Origin: Actinomycetota bacterium
Lineage (GTDB): Bacteria; Actinomycetota; Acidimicrobiia; Acidimicrobiales; Acidimicrobilacustridaceae
DNA: 32,020 nucleotides
Assembly: GCA_016185305.1 (NCBI GenBank)
Contig: JACPNV010000029.1
Location: 1 to 32,020, forward strand
Reading direction: 5' to 3'
Within the stretch, counting starts at the first letter, position 1, and each line of letters opens with the position of its first letter. Under the pieces are notes generated by a model. The model was not told the DNA's origin. It saw only the letters and a list, made by a program, of their open reading frames with translations, and did not search any database. Made by a program: the position numbers and the translations under genes. Shown here piece after piece: positions 17,563 through 24,932 of the stretch.

Positions 17563-17943
17563 GTGACCCCCCACTTCGTCCGCATCTGGGCCGACGACGA
17601 CGGCGTGTCCCATGTCGAAGACGTGACGCTGCCGGCGACCCGGGCCGGTGGTGAGCCCGGAGTGCCGAAGCTCGCGGTCGCTGATGCGGGTGCGGTTGGC
17701 CGCCTGCAGATCGTGGAGATCGATCCGGACTTCGAGCCGGGCTGGCACACCGCGCCGCGGGCGCAGTTCGTCGTGTTCCTCACCGGCGGGGCTCGCCTGG
17801 TTGCCGGCGACGGCTAGGTGCGTGAGCTCCCGGCCGGCAGCGTCGTCCTGGCCGAAGACCTGCACGGCCAGGGCCACATCACGTCGCACGAGCCCGGCCC
17901 CCAGCGCGTTCTCGTGATCCCGCGTGGCGACGAAGGCTACTGA
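17563..17943 (+). pseudogene. Small cupin-fold protein interrupted by in-frame TAG
   Basis: GTG 17563 opens a frame reading TPHFVRIWADDDGVSHVED, then EIDPDFEPGWHTAPRAQFVV and FLTGGARLVAGDG. TAG follows at 17815-17817. The same frame continues without a break as VRELPAGSVVLAEDLHGQGH and ends RVLVIPRGDEGY at TGA 17943. Together the two parts make one complete cupin of about 126 codons (H-containing motif 1 GWHTAPR; motif 2 PAGSVVLAEDLHGQGH). In related small cupins the interrupted position usually holds Glu or a similar residue, so a single GAG-to-TAG change would explain the stop. It may be a pseudogene, a suppressed or read-through stop, or a sequencing error. The truncated 84-residue product would lack half the barrel. 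Confidence 0.7.
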
Positions 17944-18029
17944 CATCACCAGCCATCACTGACGTCGCGGCTGCGCGGGTGGCGCGCGGACCGAGCCTGC
18001 GCAGGGCTGCCGCCGCCTGGCCGTCCAGG

Positions 18030-19691
18030 TCAGACGCCGGGCCCGCGGTTGCCGCCGGTGCTCGGGGCGGCTCCGCTGGCGCAGCGGGTCATGCGGGTCT
18101 TGTCGCCGAGCTCCTCGATCTTGCCCTTGCCGTCCTTTTGCGCCCACGCCTTGAGCTGGGTGCGGAGGTTCAAGACGTCGGCGCCGGAGTCCATGACCCA
18201 GTCGACCCGGATGCACACGTCGCTGCCGTTGTTCCAGAGCACGAAGCGATCGCCGCCCCAGTTCTTCACCTTGTCGGCCTTGCCCAAGAGCTGGCTCATC
18301 ATCTCGTTGAGCTTCGTCGGATCGTCGGAGCCCCCGAGCAGGGCGCCAAGCCCGCCAAGCGGATCGTTGGGATCGCCGCTGCCGTCGAGGGCGCCGCCGA
18401 GGGCCTTGTTGAGAAGATCGTCCATGCTGACCTCGCCGTTGACGAGGAAGCCCGTCATGATCTCGCCGAGCGTGCCTTGGTCGACGACGTCGCCGCCGGC
18501 CGGGGGTGCCTCGACGCTCTTGGCCCCTTCCTTCGACGCGAACTTGTCGGGCTGCAGGATCTGCTCGCTGGTGCTCGGCGGCTGCGAGAACGCTTGGTCG
18601 AGGCCCGGCTGGCCCCCGCGCTGGAGCACGTCGCGCACGAACGGCTCGCCGTAGTCGTAGGGCGCCTGCACGATCATCGCCAGCGCCAGCGGAATGTCTG
18701 CTGCCGCGCCGAGCCCGCTACCGGACATCTGCATCATCTCGGTGGTGAGTTGCTGCTTGTCGCTGTCAGAGAGCTGGCGGACGTAGTCGAACTCCACCCG
18801 GCGGGCGTTGCCCTCGATCAGCGCGAGCCATGACCAGGCGCGGTCGTCGGTCGCGTTCTCGAACTCAGGTCGATCGAGTCCGAAGTTCTGGTCGTCGAGT
18901 GCGTGGGTGAGCTCGTGCACGGCGATCTCACGGAAGAACGGACCGATCTTGTCGCCCTTCACGACGAGCACCTTGGTCTTCGGCTCGTAGAACCCGAGCA
19001 CTCCCTCGCCCAGAAGGTTCTTCTGGATCGCCACGGGGTCAGCGTTCGCCGGGATGAGGCCAAGAGCCTGCAAGAGCTGGCCTTGCTTGCGGAGCTGCTC
19101 GCTCTCTTGGTCGAACTCCTGCAGCACCGCCTCCTTGAAGGCCGTCTCGTTGAGGACGGTGACGTTGACATCGCTCTTGTACTTCAGGCCGCGATCTTGC
19201 TCGATGAACTTCTGGAGCTTGGCTACCTCGGCCTTGACCGCCGCCTCGTCGACGCCCGGCGACGAACCGCCGGCCGCGGGCGGCGTGGTCGAGGGGGAGC
19301 CCGTCGCCGGCGGCTTGGTGGTAGACGGCTGCGGCCGACTGGTCGTCGATGGCGAGGTGGTCGGGTTCGTGGTCGACGGGGCCGTGGACGCGGCTTCGTC
19401 CGGCTTCCCCAGCTTGCTGCCCGCGAGGAACGCCCCACCGAGCAGCGCGATCACGACGAGGACCGCGGCGGTGATGACGAGGCTGCGCTTGCCGCTCGCG
19501 CCCGTGGGCGGGGCGGGTGGCGGACGACCTTGGCCCCAGCCCGTGGAGCTGGCCGGGAACGAGCCCGGATAGCTACCCGGCAGCGGCGCGGCCGCCGGCG
19601 GCGGGGCTGCACCCGGATGCCCGGCGAGCGGCGGTTCGGGGGGCGGTTGCGAGGGCCATGGTTGCCTGGTGATCTCGTCGGCGGTGGTCAC
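18030..19691 (-). CDS. Membrane-anchored HExxH metallopeptidase-like protein
   Basis: A 553-residue protein. Residues 1-68 are Pro/Gly/Ala-rich and cytoplasmic; one membrane helix spans about 70-92 (LVITAAVLVVIALLGGAFLA); then comes a Ser/Thr/Pro linker of about 60 residues. The outer domain carries HELTH at 259-263 followed by ALDDQ, and further on ALIEGNARR, where the Glu is the likely third zinc ligand, as in gluzincin-type families with HExxH and an EGDA-like segment. The C-terminal domain ends in a Cys-containing strand region. Substrate and role are unknown; extracellular proteolysis is likely. GTG 19691 has GAGGT just upstream. The gene is divergent from the GT4 gene and convergent with the cupin (86-nt gap, no clear terminator). 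Confidence 0.82.
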   Translation of the reverse strand: MTTADEITRQPWPSQPPPEPPLAGHPGAAPPPAAAPLPGSYPGSFPASSTGWGQGRPPPAPPTGASGKRSLVITAAVLVVIALLGGAFLAGSKLGKPDEAASTAPSTTNPTTSPSTTSRPQPSTTKPPATGSPSTTPPAAGGSSPGVDEAAVKAEVAKLQKFIEQDRGLKYKSDVNVTVLNETAFKEAVLQEFDQESEQLRKQGQLLQALGLIPANADPVAIQKNLLGEGVLGFYEPKTKVLVVKGDKIGPFFREIAVHELTHALDDQNFGLDRPEFENATDDRAWSWLALIEGNARRVEFDYVRQLSDSDKQQLTTEMMQMSGSGLGAAADIPLALAMIVQAPYDYGEPFVRDVLQRGGQPGLDQAFSQPPSTSEQILQPDKFASKEGAKSVEAPPAGGDVVDQGTLGEIMTGFLVNGEVSMDDLLNKALGGALDGSGDPNDPLGGLGALLGGSDDPTKLNEMMSQLLGKADKVKNWGGDRFVLWNNGSDVCIRVDWVMDSGADVLNLRTQLKAWAQKDGKGKIEELGDKTRMTRCASGAAPSTGGNRGPGV

Positions 19692-19869
19692 GACACCTCG
19701 CGGTTTCTGTGGCCCTGCGGGGGACAGGGATTTCGGGGAGCTCTGGGGGCTCGTGTTTTGTCGGCGCCAACCCGCCGGGTCTGTATGTGCCTGTGGACAC
19801 GGGCATTACAGGCGGGCGAGCCGAAAGCCCACCGAAAAGGAGCAGCGGCGGTCGCCGCGATCTGTCGCT

Positions 19870-19899
19870 TTGCGAACTGACAAGACGGCGTGTCAGATT
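19870..19899 (+). promoter_or_regulatory. Candidate promoter with embedded inverted repeat, GT4 operon
   Basis: TTGCGA (19870-19875) and CAGATT (19894-19899) are 18 nt apart, and CAGATT ends 7 nt before ATG 19907, fitting a leaderless sigma-A type promoter. Between and across them lies CTGACA (19877-19882), eight bases, TGTCAG (19891-19896), a perfect 6-bp inverted repeat that could be an operator. The half-site TGACA also occurs in the palindrome at 17507-17523. Confidence 0.4.
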
Positions 19900-19906
19900 G
19901 TGCGGG

Positions 19907-21211
19907 ATGGGATTGCGAGTGGCGCTGCTCGGGTACCGGGGCGACCCTCGATCCGGCGGGCAGGGTGTGTATCTCCAGCGGTTGGGGCGCGAGCTGGTCA
20001 GGCTCGGCCACGACGTGACCGTTCTCGCCGGACCGCCCTACCCGGACATCGGCGTTCGGGCCGCCGAGCCCGACGGCATGCGACTCATCGAGGTCCCGAG
20101 CCTCGAGCTGTACGTGCCGCCCGGGCCGTTCCGCACCCGCGCCTGGGCGCGCATGCGAGCCTGGCCCGACGTGGTGGAGTTCGCGCTGATGTTCGCGGGT
20201 CGCTTCCCCGAACCGCGGACGTTCACCATGCGAGTCGCCCGTCTCCTCCGGCACCAGCGCGCGCACTTCGACATCGTCCACGACAACCAATCGTTCGGCG
20301 TCGGGCTCTTGGAGCTGCAGCGAGCCGGGTGGCCGGTCATCGCGACCATGCACCACCCGTTGACCATCGACCTCGGGCTCGCGCTGGATCATCTCGACGA
20401 TCGCTGCTGGGAGCCGTCGATCCGGCGCTGGTACTCCTTCATCGAGATGCAGAAGCACGTCGCGGCGAGGCTGCCCCGCATCCTCACCGTGTCCGAGACG
20501 GCGAGGTCCGACATCGTCGAGCACATGGAGGTGCCGTGCTCGCGCGTGTCGGTCGTGCCGGTCGGTGCCGACCCCGAGCTGTTCGCACCCCTTCCGGGGG
20601 TGGCTCGAGTGAGCGGCCGCATCCTCACCACCGCGAGCGCCGATGTCCCGCTCAAAGGATTGGTCCCGCTCCTCGAGGCGCTGGCTCGCGTCCGGTCGAC
20701 CCGGGCCAAGGCGCACCTGGTCGTCGTCGCTCGTGCCCAGCCGGCGGGCGCGGTTGCTGACACGATCGATCGGCTCGGGCTCGGCGATGCGGTCACCTTC
20801 GTGTCGGGGTTGAGCGATCGCGAGCTCGTCAAGCAGTACGCCGAGGCCGAGGTCGGCGTCGTGCCGTCGCTCTACGAAGGATTCTCCCTTCCCGCGGTCG
20901 AGGCCATGTCGTGCGGCGTGCCGCTCGTGGCGACGACCGGTGGCGCGCTGCCCGAGGTGGTGGGCCGCGACAACACCGCCGCGCTGCTTGTGCCGCCGGG
21001 AGACCCGGCGGCACTTGCGGTCGGAATGGGCCGGGTTCTCGACGACCCCGAGCTCGGTCGCCGGCTGGGACGGGCCGGCCGCGAGCGTGTGCTCGAGCGG
21101 TTCACCTGGCGCCGGTGCGCGGCGGCAACGGTGGAGCGCTACCACGAGGTCATCGAGCGCACGTCGCCGCCCGGCCGCGCGATGCTCGTCGGAGGGGCCC
21201 GCGTGGGCTAG
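19907..21211 (+). CDS. GT4-family glycosyltransferase
   Basis: A 434-residue GT-B-fold retaining glycosyltransferase. The N-terminal domain begins GLRVALLGYRGDPRSGGQG, the usual glycine-rich acceptor-side loop, followed by LGHDVTVLAG. The C-terminal nucleotide-sugar domain contains ILTVSETARSDI, VVPVGADPELF, LKGLVPLLEAL, FVSGLSDRELVKQYAEAEV, and the E-x7-E motif within YEGFSLPAVEAMSCGVPLVA. Such enzymes add a sugar to a lipid or growing glycan at the inner face of the membrane. The sugar donor cannot be read. ATG 19907 fits both the family start and the promoter 7 nt upstream. It is first in a run of three same-strand genes with the MBOAT and SGNH proteins, so the glycan it builds is probably the one they acylate (inference). 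Confidence 0.92.
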   Translation: MGLRVALLGYRGDPRSGGQGVYLQRLGRELVRLGHDVTVLAGPPYPDIGVRAAEPDGMRLIEVPSLELYVPPGPFRTRAWARMRAWPDVVEFALMFAGRFPEPRTFTMRVARLLRHQRAHFDIVHDNQSFGVGLLELQRAGWPVIATMHHPLTIDLGLALDHLDDRCWEPSIRRWYSFIEMQKHVAARLPRILTVSETARSDIVEHMEVPCSRVSVVPVGADPELFAPLPGVARVSGRILTTASADVPLKGLVPLLEALARVRSTRAKAHLVVVARAQPAGAVADTIDRLGLGDAVTFVSGLSDRELVKQYAEAEVGVVPSLYEGFSLPAVEAMSCGVPLVATTGGALPEVVGRDNTAALLVPPGDPAALAVGMGRVLDDPELGRRLGRAGRERVLERFTWRRCAAATVERYHEVIERTSPPGRAMLVGGARVG

Positions 21212-21261
21212 AAACGGGGGGTCGCATCGCGCCCATCGTGCCAAAGGTGACGGGCTGACCC

Positions 21262-22908
21262 TTGCTGTTCCCCACCGTCGACTTCGCCGTCTTCTTCCTT
21301 GTCGTCTTCGTCGGGAGCTGGGTCCTGCGGCCCTACCACACGCTCTGGCGCTGGTTCATCCTGCTGGCGAGCGTGGTGTTCTACGTTGACTTCTTCGATG
21401 CGCAGCACAATCCGGGGACCGACGCATTCGCCCCGCTGGTCGCCTTCGGCGCATTCGCGACGATCGCGGCGCTGGCGATCCGTTCGGTGTCCACGAGCGA
21501 CGAGCCGGGGGGCGACAACCGCCCGGCCGCCGTGGGGGTCTTCGTCGCCGTCGCCGTGGGGTTCGTCGCCCTCAACGCCCTGCTGCAGCAGATGCTGCCG
21601 GACAACAACCAGTCGTTCTTCAAGTTCCTCCTGCTCCTCTTGAGCTTCATGTTCGTGAACCAGGCGGCGGCCCGGGCGGTCTACGCGTCGCTGGGTGAGG
21701 GGCGGGCGCGCACGAACCTGAGCCGGTGGCTGGTCCGGGCGCTCGTCGTCTTCGACCTCGGCGTGCTCGGCGTGTTCAAGTACTACGACTTCCTGCGGGA
21801 GTCGCTCGACAAGCTCGGTGCCCTCCCGATCTGGCAGCTCGCGCTGCCTCTCGCCATCTCGTTCTTCACCTTCCAGGCGCTGGGGTACGTGGTCGACGTC
21901 GGGCGGGGAGAGATCCGCCCGGTGCCGCTGCTCGACTTCGCCGTCTACCTCACGTTCTTCGCCCACGTGGTCGCCGGCCCGATCGTGCGCGTGCGCGAGT
22001 TCGTGCCCCAACTCGACCAGCGTCCCGACCCGCGCTACGTCGAGGCGTCCGAGGCGTTCATGCTCATCTTCCGCGGCCTGTTCAAGAAGGTCGTGATCTC
22101 GAGCTACCTCGCGACCCAGATCGTCGATCCGGTCTTTGCCGCGCCGAGTGCCTATGGCCGGGCATCGGTGCTGTTCGGCATCGTCGGCTACGCGATACAG
22201 ATCTATGCCGACTTCAGCGGCTACACCGACATCGCCATCGGCGCCGCCCTCCTCCTCGGCATCCGCTTCCCCCAGAACTTCGACGCGCCCTACCGTGCCC
22301 TGTCCTTCCAAGACTTCTGGCGCCGGTGGCACATGACGCTGTCGCGCTGGCTGCGCGACTACCTCTACATCCCTCTTGGTGGCAGCCGGGGAACGGTGAA
22401 CCGCACCTACTTGAACCTCTTCCTCACCATGTTGATCGGCGGGTTCTGGCACGGCGCGAACTGGACGTTCGTGATCTGGGGCGCGATCTGGGGCGGCGCC
22501 ATCGTCGTCGAGCGCGTGGTCAAGAAGAACTGGGCGCTGACCCACGAACCGCGCGAAGCCACGGTCGTGACCAAGGTCGGGCAGTGGGTGCTCACCTTTG
22601 CCGTCACGTGCGTCGCGTGGGTGTTCTTCCGGGCACCGTCGTTCGGCGATGCCGTCGAGGTTCTGCGGCAGGTCGTCGTGGGGACCGACGATCCAGGCGT
22701 GAAGGCGGTGCTCACCCCGTTGGTGGTCGTGGTCGTGGTGCTCGCCATCGCGTCGCAGTTCGTCCCACCCCGCGTCCCCGAGCGTGTCTCGCAGATCGGT
22801 ACCCGCATGGCGCCGGCCCTACAGGTCGTCGCGTTCGGCTTCGGTCTCATGTTCATCGATGCGCTTGGTCCCGAAGGCATCGCCCCGTTCATCTACTTCC
22901 AGTTCTGA
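21262..22908 (+). CDS. AlgI-like MBOAT O-acyltransferase
   Basis: A 548-residue polytopic membrane protein of the MBOAT family. It opens MLFPTVDFAVFFLVVF like AlgI, and has many hydrophobic helices. Conserved motifs are SFFTFQALGYVVDV, YADFSGYTDIAIGAALLLGI, FWRRWHMTLSRWLRDYLYIP with H357, and GFWHGANWTF with H397, the histidine regarded as catalytic in this family. AlgI-type MBOATs bring acyl (usually acetyl) groups across the membrane to an extracytoplasmic SGNH partner that acylates a polysaccharide or peptidoglycan. The start is TTG 21262: a stop codon (TGA 21256-21258) lies immediately upstream in frame, so no earlier start is possible. AGGTGA provides a ribosome site. The gap to the SGNH gene is 11 nt, indicating an operon. 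Confidence 0.93.
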   Translation: MLFPTVDFAVFFLVVFVGSWVLRPYHTLWRWFILLASVVFYVDFFDAQHNPGTDAFAPLVAFGAFATIAALAIRSVSTSDEPGGDNRPAAVGVFVAVAVGFVALNALLQQMLPDNNQSFFKFLLLLLSFMFVNQAAARAVYASLGEGRARTNLSRWLVRALVVFDLGVLGVFKYYDFLRESLDKLGALPIWQLALPLAISFFTFQALGYVVDVGRGEIRPVPLLDFAVYLTFFAHVVAGPIVRVREFVPQLDQRPDPRYVEASEAFMLIFRGLFKKVVISSYLATQIVDPVFAAPSAYGRASVLFGIVGYAIQIYADFSGYTDIAIGAALLLGIRFPQNFDAPYRALSFQDFWRRWHMTLSRWLRDYLYIPLGGSRGTVNRTYLNLFLTMLIGGFWHGANWTFVIWGAIWGGAIVVERVVKKNWALTHEPREATVVTKVGQWVLTFAVTCVAWVFFRAPSFGDAVEVLRQVVVGTDDPGVKAVLTPLVVVVVVLAIASQFVPPRVPERVSQIGTRMAPALQVVAFGFGLMFIDALGPEGIAPFIYFQF

Positions 22909-22919
22909 CGATCTGACTG

Positions 22920-24167
22920 ATGTCCCCGCTCACGCTCCACACCGACCCCGAGATCCACGAGCGGGACGGATGGAACGAAGACTGGGGCGACATCGACCCG
23001 CCGGATGAGTTCGGCCGTCCGGTCCGGCGGGCCCGCGCACCCCGGCAATTCGGCGTGCGGTGGTTCTTGTCAGCTCCACAAGACAAGGGGCATACCGGCA
23101 CGATGCCGGCTGGCGTCATCCTGGTCGTCGGATTGGCCGCGCTCGTGCTGCTCGCGCTGTTGAGCGCGCCGGCGACGCTGCGCAAGAGCAACGCCAAGGA
23201 CAAAGGAGCATGGCGCCAGACGACGGCGCAGGCCGTCGCCACGATCAGCGCCGCGTTCAGGCTCGACGCGCCGCGCAACGCCATCGATGACGCGCGCGGC
23301 ACCGGCGTGAGCCGCGTGGTCACAGCCGATGAGCTGCTGGCGCAGCAACGGGCGGCCACCCCACCAGTGACAGGTCCGACCGTGACGCAGGCCGTGTCGC
23401 AGAGACCGGTCGTCCGCGCGCCGGCCCAGGGTGCGCCGCTCAAGCTGTGGCTGGGCGGCGACTCGATCACCGGTGCGTTCGGGCCTGAGGCGCAGAAGGT
23501 GCTGGAGAGCTCGGGCCTGTTCTCGGTCACGGTCGAATCGAAGCCCTCGTCCGGGCTGACCCGGCCCGACTACCTCAACTGGCCGAAGCGGCTGCTCGAC
23601 ATCGCCAACACCGACAAGCCGGACGTCATGGTGGTCATGTTCGGTGCCAACGACGCGCAGAACATGCCGATCAACGGCCCGGCCGGCTACGCGCTGTACG
23701 ACGAGAACTGGTTGGCCGAGTACCGCAAAAGGGTCGCGAGCACGATGGACCTTCTCAAGAGCCCGGCCAACGATCGGCTCGTCGTGTGGGTCGGCGCCCT
23801 GCCCATGGGGCCGGCGTCGGGCGTCAGGGGCATGGAGAAGGTCGACTACGTGTACTGGAGCGAGGCGCAGACCCGCCCGTGGGTCGCGTACCTCGACTCG
23901 TTCCCGTTCTTCACCGACTCTTCGCTCAACTACTCGCTCAGCTTGCCCGCCGCGGACGGCAAGGTGCAGAAGCTCCGGGCCAACGACAACATCCACCTCT
24001 CGCGGGAAGGCGCCGATCGCCTGGCTTGGGTTCTGTACCAGCGGCTCACGAAAGAGATCGACCTCTCGAAGTCGAACATCTTCGCCCTCCCGCCGAGCCA
24101 GGCCGCGCCCCCCACGATCCAGGAGCGTGTCGTGCTCCCGCCCCCGCCCGACTCCGGGGCGGCGTAG
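22920..24167 (+). CDS. Membrane-anchored DUF459/SGNH-hydrolase-fold protein
   Basis: A 415-residue protein with a hydrophilic cytoplasmic start, one membrane helix at about 64-84 (AGVILVVGLAALVLLALLSA), a linker to about 170, and an outer SGNH domain. Block I is GGDSITGAF (S182), block III is MFGANDAQ (N244), and block V is NDNIHLSREGADRLA with D356 and H359; the catalytic Ser, Asp and His are all present. The layout matches DUF459 proteins and, functionally, the AlgJ/AlgX/PatB/DltD-like partners of MBOATs. It probably receives the acyl group from the MBOAT and transfers it to a glycan or lipid outside the membrane. Pairing with the MBOAT 11 nt upstream is the main support; a stand-alone esterase is the alternative. 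Confidence 0.9.
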   Translation: MSPLTLHTDPEIHERDGWNEDWGDIDPPDEFGRPVRRARAPRQFGVRWFLSAPQDKGHTGTMPAGVILVVGLAALVLLALLSAPATLRKSNAKDKGAWRQTTAQAVATISAAFRLDAPRNAIDDARGTGVSRVVTADELLAQQRAATPPVTGPTVTQAVSQRPVVRAPAQGAPLKLWLGGDSITGAFGPEAQKVLESSGLFSVTVESKPSSGLTRPDYLNWPKRLLDIANTDKPDVMVVMFGANDAQNMPINGPAGYALYDENWLAEYRKRVASTMDLLKSPANDRLVVWVGALPMGPASGVRGMEKVDYVYWSEAQTRPWVAYLDSFPFFTDSSLNYSLSLPAADGKVQKLRANDNIHLSREGADRLAWVLYQRLTKEIDLSKSNIFALPPSQAAPPTIQERVVLPPPPDSGAA

Positions 24168-24174
24168 CCGACCC

Positions 24175-24204
24175 GGGCCGTTCCACGGCCCGCGCCCGGT
24201 TTTT
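24175..24204 (+). terminator. Hairpin plus T-run after the SGNH gene
   Basis: GGGCCG-TTCCA-CGGCCC (24175-24191) is followed by GCGCCCGG and five T. The stem is GC-rich and begins 7 nt after the stop codon. The T-run is eight bases from the stem, longer than ideal, so this may be a weak intrinsic terminator separating the glycan operon from the sigma gene. Confidence 0.4.
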
Positions 24205-24251
24205 CGGCCACACTTGTCAACGCGACGGGCAAGTCGCCCGTTTAGAGAGCT

Positions 24252-24932
24252 GTGAGGACGGTGCGGGCCGTGCACCACGCGGACAACCCGGCTGGAATCC
24301 ACCGATCGCCGGCAAACGCTGGCGATGGCGGCCTGGGAGGACCGACATCCGTCTCGAAGGCGCAGCTCGGCGCGGAAGTTCGGTCCTCCCAGGCTTCCAC
24401 CCCCGGTGTCTTGCCTGCTGTCTCTGATGCCGCCGTTGTTCCCGCCACGACCGATGATTTCGAGGACTTCTTCGACCACGTGTTCCCGCGTGCCGTCCGC
24501 GTCGCTCGGCGTCTCATCGGAGACCCGATCGAGGCGGAAGACCTGGCGGCCGAAGCACTGGCCCGGGCCTACGCCCGATGGCCGTCGGTCCGGCGCCACC
24601 CGTCGCCGGACGGCTGGGTGTTGCGGGCAACGATCAACCTGGGCATCGACATGCTGCGCAAGGCCAAGCGCACGCCCGAGCTGGCGGCGGTGGAGGGCCC
24701 GGAAGACGTCGTCGCTCTGCGCCTCACGCTGGCGGCGGCGATGAGCTCGCTGTCGAGGCGGCAGCGCGAGATCGTGACCCTGCGCTACCTCGCCGACCTC
24801 AGCGAGCACGACGTGGCCGCCGCGCTCGCGATCACGCCCGGCTCGGTGAAGACCCACCTCTCACGGGCGCTCGACCGCATGCGTGGTTCGCTCGGCTCGC
24901 AGTGGGAGGAGGTGACCGGTGGCTTCACCTGA
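24252..24932 (+). CDS. ECF-type RNA polymerase sigma factor
   Basis: From GTG 24252 this encodes 226 residues. Region 2 starts near residue 68 (DDFEDFFDHVFPRAVRVARR, then EAEDLAAEALARAYARWPSV) and region 4 contains LSRRQREIVTLRYLADLSEH followed by ITPGSVKTHLSRALDRMR, the helix-turn-helix that reads the -35 element. It resembles SigE-family ECF factors. The first roughly 65 residues have no likeness and contain a 15-bp inverted repeat at DNA level, so the true start may be later; TTG 24411 would give 173 residues. The end overlaps the next gene by 14 nt, the common arrangement of an ECF factor with its membrane-bound controller. Confidence 0.9.
   Translation: MRTVRAVHHADNPAGIHRSPANAGDGGLGGPTSVSKAQLGAEVRSSQASTPGVLPAVSDAAVVPATTDDFEDFFDHVFPRAVRVARRLIGDPIEAEDLAAEALARAYARWPSVRRHPSPDGWVLRATINLGIDMLRKAKRTPELAAVEGPEDVVALRLTLAAAMSSLSRRQREIVTLRYLADLSEHDVAAALAITPGSVKTHLSRALDRMRGSLGSQWEEVTGGFT
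24331..24394. repeat. 15-bp perfect inverted repeat in the sigma gene 5' part
   Basis: GCCTGGGAGGACCGA (24331-24345) and TCGGTCCTCCCAGGC (24380-24394) are exact reverse complements separated by 34 nt. In RNA this would form a very stable stem. No T-run follows. It lies in the poorly conserved part of the sigma gene, either a translated linker or an untranslated leader. Confidence 0.85.

Noticed and set aside
19688..21244. A 518-codon minus-strand frame
   Set aside because: Antisense shadow of the GT4 gene; no recognisable domain and His/Arg/Asp-rich composition.
24221..24240. Second small hairpin GGGC-AAGTC-GCCC before the sigma gene
   Set aside because: Only a 4-bp stem and no adequate T-run; too weak to call a terminator or regulatory element.
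23070..24857. A 595-codon minus-strand frame
   Set aside because: Antisense to the SGNH and sigma genes, both of which have complete motif sets on the plus strand.
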